64,000 nt of DNA from Axinella damicornis. Lineage: Eukaryota; Porifera; Demospongiae; Axinellida; Axinellidae. The position numbers were made by a program, and so were the translations under genes. The first letter of the stretch is position 1. Each line of letters opens with the position of its first letter. The notes below the pieces were generated by a model. That model was not told the origin of the DNA and searched no databases. It saw only the letters and a program-made list of their open reading frames with translations. The stretch is from NCBI GenBank assembly GCA_963931865.1, contig OZ007512.1, positions 5,168,883 to 5,232,882 on the forward strand. Direction: 5' to 3'. Below, piece after piece: positions 57,641-64,000 of this stretch.

Positions 57641-57829
57641 ACGTCACTCCTCGATCACGACCAGAGGTTCTGCTGGAGGATGGCCGCTCCGATGACAGCT
57701 ATATAGTGCATGAGTGACCACGATGAAATTATGAAAAGAAGGCATTTGGATCTTAGACGTTGGGTTACATTACAAACTGTAAAACAGTTTAGTTGCCCGC
57801 ATGCCTATAATTTATATGGCCTTGTTAGA

Positions 57830-58070
57830 TCGCCTTCTCAGCAGCTTCACACCATGCAGTTTCAGGCATTATACCTTCAACTTGCATAACAATGAGGATT
57901 CAGTGATCACCTTCTCAGCAGCAAATTCACACCATGCAGTTTCAGGCATTATACCTTCAACTTGCATAACAATGAGGATTCAGTGATCGCCTTCTCAGCA
58001 GCAAATTCACACCATGCAGTTTCAGGCATTATAGCTTCAACTTGCATAACAATGAGGATTCAGTGATCAA
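57830..58070. repeat. About 79-bp tandem repeat, three copies
   Basis: Unit contains caccatgcagtttcaggcat and cttgcataacaatgaggatt. No gene. Confidence 0.9.
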
Positions 58071-58394
58071 GCATGTGCAGATGTATGCCAACTCTAAAGC
58101 TTGTAATAAAGTCATGATTGAATGACATGCAGATGTATTACGTTATAGCTCTCCAGCTGGCATCCAGCAGCTGCTTACTGGAACAACAATTGCAATTTTG
58201 TTACAATTTGGGAGGAGGGGCCGGGCAATGGGTACATTTGGCTGCATGCCTGATACAAAAATTAATAGTGAAAGAGCAATAACACTTGAGTAATAATAAC
58301 TAATGATATTTTCACTGAAGTTAATAACTGAAAGATACTTAATTTACTAAAGGATACTATAATGATAAAAAAAAAAAAACAAGAGAGCAATGGT

Positions 58395-58735
58395 GTCTAC
58401 GAACCTAGTGCATTCTTAACCTAGCTGTTCTTTGTATTCTGAGTCATTCAACATGCAGTTCAATCAGGTTCCCCCAGGTGGCATCAGAACTGTCCAAACA
58501 AAGAGTGAATAACTCGTGGCAGCAGATAACTGTACATTCAACCTGTGTGCGTGCTCCACTTCACCGTTCCCAATCTTTCATCCCATAATATAGGCATTGG
58601 ATTGAGGAATCCAACTTGCAATAATTCCTTCCAGTCTTGGGCGATGGTCTTGATAATTTTCACTTTATCCCCTTTGGTCTTCAGCCTCATCAGCTGCAAG
58701 GGCCATGCATCCTGGGCTTGGTGTCTACAAAAGAG
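58395..58735 (-). pseudogene. Death-domain exon relic downstream of ROCO locus B
   Basis: Minus strand starts LMRLKTKGDKVKIIKTIAQD as in locus A 15354-15664, then has insertions, frameshifts and an in-frame TGA. The ATW segment survives in another frame. Locus B terminates earlier with its own exon, so this exon is non-functional. A fused linker relic lies at about 58845-58872. Confidence 0.75.
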
Positions 58736-59204
58736 AGCGCAGATACATCCAGGAGTAACATGCATAATTTATGATATGTTGTCCGCCCTATTGTATTTCA
58801 GCATCAGACACTTTATAATGGTTATTATGATCATGCCTACCCGTGATGATTTGGGATCCACCGATGAACTGAGTGGAAAAGAGCAAGAATATGCACGACA
58901 TGCAATTGCATGAATTATTTACTAAGCTTATGCACCATATATACAAGGTAGCTAGTCCATGAACTGCATGGTTTATTTTCCCCATGATAATCATGTTTGT
59001 GCCCAAGTTCACCACAGATCAGCATCTAAGTCACTTTGCATTTGCTCATACTAATGCAATCGTTTGTACCTAAAACGTGGGATAATTAACCAGAAAACAT
59101 TACCAATGCCATTAGTTTGATTGTATTTAAATCGTTGTACCATCATGAATAGTCAGTAGTTTGTCATTTTATTAGCCTGTGGCTGAGGGTAGCTAATGCA
59201 CAAA

Positions 59205-59345
59205 TTTACATTACACTTCCACACTCTACCCACATGCACTGGAGTCACAGCCTGCCTCATTGAACCACACCAGGCAGCCATCAGGAGGTCAAATTGCTTG
59301 TGGGTGATGGGACACTTCAGGATACACGGTTTTCCATTACACTTT
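59205..59345 (-). pseudogene. Relic of the 3' end of a ROC-COR exon
   Basis: Resembles 16550-16670 and 62385-62470 (gatgggacacttcaggatac) but has indels and is followed by a dispersed repeat rather than the rest of the exon. Confidence 0.65.
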
Positions 59346-59349
59346 CACA

Positions 59350-61000
59350 CTCTACCCATTAACTCGATCAGTGGATCACGTGTTAATTCTTCTACTGACT
59401 ACCAGCTGCAGATGACAGATGCACACCCCCGGCCAGACCATTCTCATGTACCTGTGTATCCGTAGTGTGTTATGCACGTTGTTTAGTTAAGGTTCCTTGT
59501 GCAGATGCATGTACATTGTTGCCTTCCAAAACTGCTTGAAAGAATTAAAGTCTTCTTACCATTTTGCAGCATTGCTTCATCATATCATTCAGCTGAGAAT
59601 AATACAGGCCTGTAGTTAATTGGGCTCTGTGTTTTTTGGATTACGAATAGTGTTCCATTCTTCCAAACTGAAGGCAAATTTTCTGAATCAGTTTTGATAA
59701 AGATGTTTGTCAGAGATGGGGAGCAGTTTCCCTTCTAGCGTCCTGACTCCTGGCTGAAATGACATCAGAGCCACTATATATATATATCACAAGCTCACAA
59801 CGTCATGCACAGACCAAGAGAAAGCAAACAATGTCATGCTCTGACACGTACTGCTTCTCAAAGTGCTTCTGTACAGATTACAATGTTAACATGTAATGTT
59901 ATTTCCGGATCCATGACAAAGATGATTATTATTATTACACCATTAGCGTTTTCAAGAATACAACACGTGTGTTATTGTCAGTCAGGCTATCCTCATGAGC
60001 CCCTCATATGACTGCAGCAGTCCAAGAGAGCTGACAGGAGTCCAAGAGAGCTGACAGGACCATCACAAAGACCAGCTGCATACTTTTAGAAGAAGGCTGC
60101 AAATGCCCTCAAATCCAAGGAATAGAGCTCAGAATTTCGGAGTAAAGGGTAATAGAGTTCATATATTTCATCACTGGAGTAGCTATCCCCAACCTGCATG
60201 CATGTGTGTGCAAAGAGATACCTCCAAATACCAGCAACAATGACGTCAGATGGTGGCCTTCAATGGTGTGTGTCTTATGCTGAGGGCATTTGCAGTCTTC
60301 TACCAGCAATTCCTCGATCAAGCTCCTCATAAAAATTCCTTGCAAAGGTCCACACAATCATCAACAGGAGGACCTGGTTGTGGTTGGAGAAAGACTGTAG
60401 CTCTTCTCCTATGTATAGAAATTACGCATACCCTGTGGGATGTACTGGCTATGTGAAGGCAGACCATGAACTGTACTTTAGCTCGCTTTCCCCTCACTCA
60501 CTCTTCATCTCTTACTGTAGTCCTCGTCCCATCCTTTATTGTCCATTTCCTTGTTCCGTCCTTGTCCATTTCCTTCTTCGACGTCCTTGTCCATGCAGGA
60601 CGTTGTGGTTTGCATTAAAGCCCTCCTAGAGTGCTACCCACCCTAGCTATAGCTTATTGCAAGGGTGTTGGGCTTATAAACCAGCAATTGCAACATAATG
60701 CAATGTCACGCATCCGGCCCTTGTGAGGATGATTTATACGTCTAATATCATAGCCTTCACTAGAGCATGCAGTAGTTATTGCAGTTCTCATGCATTGTTA
60801 CTATCGCGATTCCAAACCGTGCAACTGCACGTTTGAAATAACTAGACTCTAATTATATGTGCATGAAACTAAAGTGAAACGCATCCATGATATTGTAGCA
60901 ATGCAAAATTATTATTTCCACAAAGAAAATTTGAACTGCATACTTGCAGGCTTGTAAATACAGCAATTACTGCAGTTGTATCAACCATTATACAGGACAA
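59350..61000. other. Gene-free repeat region
   Basis: Contains blocks shared with 7560-13000 and, near 60740-61000, with 13600-14420. A 21-bp direct repeat (gtccaagagagctgacagg) lies near 60018-60058. Confidence 0.5.
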
Positions 61001-61026
61001 AAAAGAGTTTGTGCTAATGGAGGGTA

Positions 61027-61058
61027 CTATTGTAGTCCTGACTGTGGCATATCAATCC
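61027..61058 (-). CDS. ROCO locus B, terminal exon
   Basis: The acceptor actgtttctcag is followed in phase 1 by codons for GIDMPQSGLQ and TAG. It completes the frame left by the Death exon at 61170. Confidence 0.55.
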
Positions 61059-61169
61059 CTGAGAAACAGTGAGAATAAGAGAGAAACTTAAACCACTGCA
61101 CACAGCTAGCCTGCACATTCCTTCAAGAACCAGGTACAGAGATGACAGCATATTTGTTGCATGACTCAC

Positions 61170-61424
61170 CATAATTCCTGCAGAGGCAGTCTGCTTCACT
61201 CACATCACCTGACTCGACCATGGCTTGGACCAGCTGCCAGTATGATGCTTGCGGACAGTTCCTCAGCCATGCCTTAAACATGTCTCGCTTGCAACCTTCG
61301 TGATCTCGTGGACGATTACTTTCAATGGTATCAAGGTCGTCATCTTCGATGTCCAACTGCAGTCCCAGGTTATACCAGCTTTTCACTTTGACCCTGACCA
61401 GATCCTTCAGGGTTGGCCTGGGGG
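61170..61424 (-). CDS. ROCO locus B, Death-domain exon
   Basis: Acceptor tcttgtttgtgcag, donor aattatg/gtgagt, 255 nt, phase 1-1, 85 codons. Reads PTLKDLVRVKVKSWYNLGLQ, LDIEDDDLDTIES, DMFKAWLRNCPQASYWQLVQ and a last short helix. The Death fold pattern is clear. It differs strongly from the locus A terminal Death exon and resembles the N-terminal Death exons of locus A more in phase and style. Confidence 0.8.
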
Positions 61425-61606
61425 CTGCACAAACAAGACATGCATAATCATCATAATTATGGATGCAAAGTGCTATCATTAGAGAAGATAACATTATACA
61501 TGTAAGTCATGGATAGTGCTATCATTAGAGAACAGAACATTTATACATTCACTTGATCAAACAGTCTAGCACATGTATTACTGATACTTTATACAATCAT
61601 GCCTAC

Positions 61607-62283
61607 CCGTGATGACTTGAGATGACTGGGTTGCTGCAGCAGAGGTGGTTGCATCTGAGGAATGATAACCATACGAATCACAATCATCAAGAAACCATTA
61701 TCATTACCACAATCTTGCACATGATGTAGTTTTATTATAATAATAGCCACAGGATACTCCAAGATATTATGTTACAGTGAAACCTGTATACATGTTAGTG
61801 TGATGACAGTGCACCATGTGGTTTGTGTTCAACACTTACCAAGTGGGTCAAGTTTGGAGGTCTGCAGAGTTGGGAGAGAAGGTGGAGGACAGACTGCTCC
61901 TCTCTGTGGAGATGATACTGCATGTGCAGATGGGAACAACACATGATGTGTACAGTCTGTATTACAGCACAAAATACTTTATATACTCAGGCATACCTGT
62001 GGTGACGTGGGATCCACTGGGAGTGGGAGATGACCGGGTTGCTGTACCAGAGGTGGTTGCATCTGAGGAAGAAACCATTCAACATGCAACAGGTGCAAAC
62101 AAATCAGTCCACTATGAAAAGTATAGACAGACAAACTTATTGTTAACTGGATGCATGTAGCTAGGTCACAGAGAAGCATGCACCATAAGTACTCTGCTGG
62201 TGCAAGTAGCTACGCATACCCAGGGAAGGGTGAGGTCCAGTTGCTGCAAAAGTGTCTGCTCTGCTGTCCACCAATGAACTATC
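61607..62283 (-). CDS. ROCO locus B, three linker micro-exons
   Basis: 62283-62220 (64 nt, phase 0 to 1), 62062-61997 (66 nt, phase 1-1) and 61654-61607 (48 nt, phase 1-1, DATTSAAATQSSQVIT). The first two are nearly identical to those of locus A. The third is a shorter version. They encode a Ser/Thr/Pro-rich linker before the Death domain. Confidence 0.65.
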
Positions 62284-62387
62284 CTGAACAGAGAAGAGCA
62301 AGAATATACACCCTGAAGAAATTGTTCAGACACGATGCAAAAGGGGAAATTAATGCATAGATTACACAAGCTGCAATCATAGCATAC

Positions 62388-64000
62388 CTCATTGAACCAC
62401 ACCAGGCAGCCATCAGGGAGGTCAAGCCGATTGCTGGTGATGGGACACTTCAGGATACACGGTTTTCCATGAAGCAGCGTGAGTGTGGCGGGATGGGGTG
62501 ACTGGTCGGAACCTAGCTCTTCTGGACAGAAGAAGGCAAAGGAATGTGCTGCCTTTCGAGAGCAGTGTAACGCTTCACAAACCTCGCTTATACTGCTGCT
62601 GATGCACTGGCGAACCTCACTACATACGCTTGCAAGAGGAATCCTGCGATTTGAAGCTCCTGAGAAAGAATGAAGCTCGATGGATAGGAAACCGGGTAGC
62701 ACCTTCAGCTGAAAGGAATCGTATGGGCCAACAGAGAGGCAGATTTGGTCTCTAAAGATTTTGTCCTGCTCCAAGCCCCACTCCAGACTTGACTCCATTT
62801 TATTCTCGAGTAGGTGAACCGCCATCGACCCAAACAGTCCCTTAGGACAATATCCACTCTCGAACGTCACCAGCAGAGGGCAGGCAGGAGAGGGAGTCGT
62901 GGCGGGTATTGCAGACTGGCTGCTCTCGGAGTGTGTAAGGACACACGGGATGAAATACTGAGAGGAAGCACCATCTTTCCTGAGCTCTGCTACGATGTTG
63001 AGGTGCTGCAGGAGTGCAACAAGTTTTGAAGGAGGAAAAAATTCGGTCGACTTGGCTAGCTTTTCGAAGACATCAAGTGGGAAGATTCCTTTGCGTGTGA
63101 ACAGCTCATGAAGGGATGGATCAGTGCGGTCAAATGTAAAAGTGGCAACAAGAAGGTCGGTGATCACATCGAAGAGGTACCGAAGGTCCTTGATAATGAA
63201 CTCTCTGAGTTCTGGTACATCACGGTAGTAGCGAATCACTCCGACATTCCCATGAAGGAATTGCAGAGCATCACTCATCTCATCACGTGTTCTGATTCCA
63301 CACTTCTGAGCAACTCTGAAGCATCGCTCGTATTCGAGAACAGGCGCCTTCAGCTGCTGCAAGATATTGCTAAACATGAGCCACGAGACAGGAGTATTCA
63401 CTCTATAGTTGTCTCCGTGCTTTCCAATACGCTCCACACCAGCTCGGATCTGCTGCACATCCTCATCGCCTTCTGACAGGTTGTTGACTGCAAGGATCAA
63501 CCGAGATTCGGAAGCAAACTGGACCATCCCCTCCCGATAAGCTTCGGTCCTTTTAACTACTGCCTGGAGAGCGTTGTCTATCTGAAGGAGGTGTTGGTCT
63601 GACACACGGTCTTTGTGTGTGCCGACAAAGAAAGCTCTGGGCAAGATGTCAACCCTTTCACTGCCTACCATTCGGGTTACACTAGTGGACGCAATGGTAG
63701 CAAGACTCTGAAGAAGAGTCTCCAGTACTGTGAGGCCAGCCTCGTATGGTACAATGGACTCCCCACTAGAGTTGATGTACTCCACCTGATACCTGCTATT
63801 GAGCTCAAGATCAAGACGGAACACCAGGAAGAAGACGGAAGGACCACAGACAAGAATTGGAAGCAGCTCCTGAAACTCTGGCTGACCTCCTGTATCAGTG
63901 AGGTACACTGTCCAGTGGTCATCGAGCAGATCCTTCAATTTGGACCATTTCTTCTCGAAAGAATCTCCGAATACCTCAAGTGGATGTGTGGTACCTTGTT
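62388..64000 (-). CDS. ROCO locus B, ROC-COR exon (runs off the window)
   Basis: The donor aatgag/gtatgc is at 62388 and the frame stays open to the right edge. It covers the part from just before the DTGG switch (DTGGQPEF), through GTHKD, to the end of COR. Nearly identical to locus A: differences are scattered substitutions (for example GTHKD against STHKD), without frameshifts. Flanking introns are also conserved, so the duplication is recent or the loci exchange sequence. The P-loop lies beyond the window. Confidence 0.85.

Overview
This is a eukaryotic, intron-rich, transposon-rich window, most likely from a demosponge (Porifera). Short introns with GT/AG borders, Death-domain exons, ROC-COR (ROCO) GTPase exons and an AbfB/CBM42-like secreted protein argue for an invertebrate animal. 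The sponge assignment is inference from this gene content, not from a marker gene.

Layout. 0-5 kb (+): a complete-looking six-exon gene for a secreted protein with two AbfB beta-trefoil domains, preceded by tandemly duplicated phase-1 micro-exons. 5-14.5 kb: gene-poor DNA made of dispersed repeats, small inverted-repeat elements and broken pieces of ROCO/Death genes. 14.4-23.9 kb (-): ROCO locus A. Its exons, read on the minus strand, are three Death-domain exons, one large ROC-COR exon, three linker micro-exons and a terminal Death-domain exon. All eight exons can be spliced in one continuous frame. 27.8-34.7 kb (+): exons of an unrecognised coiled-coil gene, interrupted by a 42-bp in-frame coding minisatellite, a hAT relic and 2.3 kb of almost pure pyrimidine. 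35.5-38 kb: foldbacks and a 46-bp minisatellite. 39.5-50.5 kb: nested DNA transposons of one group (ends GGGTCATTCCA or GGGCAATTCCA, 4-bp target duplications), one with an intact 767-codon transposase-like ORF. 51.7-57.3 kb: a Tc1/pogo-type inverted-repeat element, a minus-strand coding exon of unknown function and a plus-strand exon pair with a membrane helix. 58-64 kb (-): relics, then ROCO locus B, a close paralogue of A with a different Death exon at its 3' end. It runs off the right edge.

A family of small elements with ends TAGCCTCGTTCCCAG recurs through the whole window. At least seven copies have clear 9-10 bp target duplications, as expected of Mutator-type (MULE) elements.

How the genes may work together: ROCO proteins with Death domains are expected to be cytoplasmic signalling scaffolds in apoptosis or innate immunity (family knowledge). 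The AbfB protein should act outside the cell, perhaps binding sugars. No direct functional link between them is visible. Exon borders were deduced by eye from splice consensus and reading phase; none is confirmed by transcripts.
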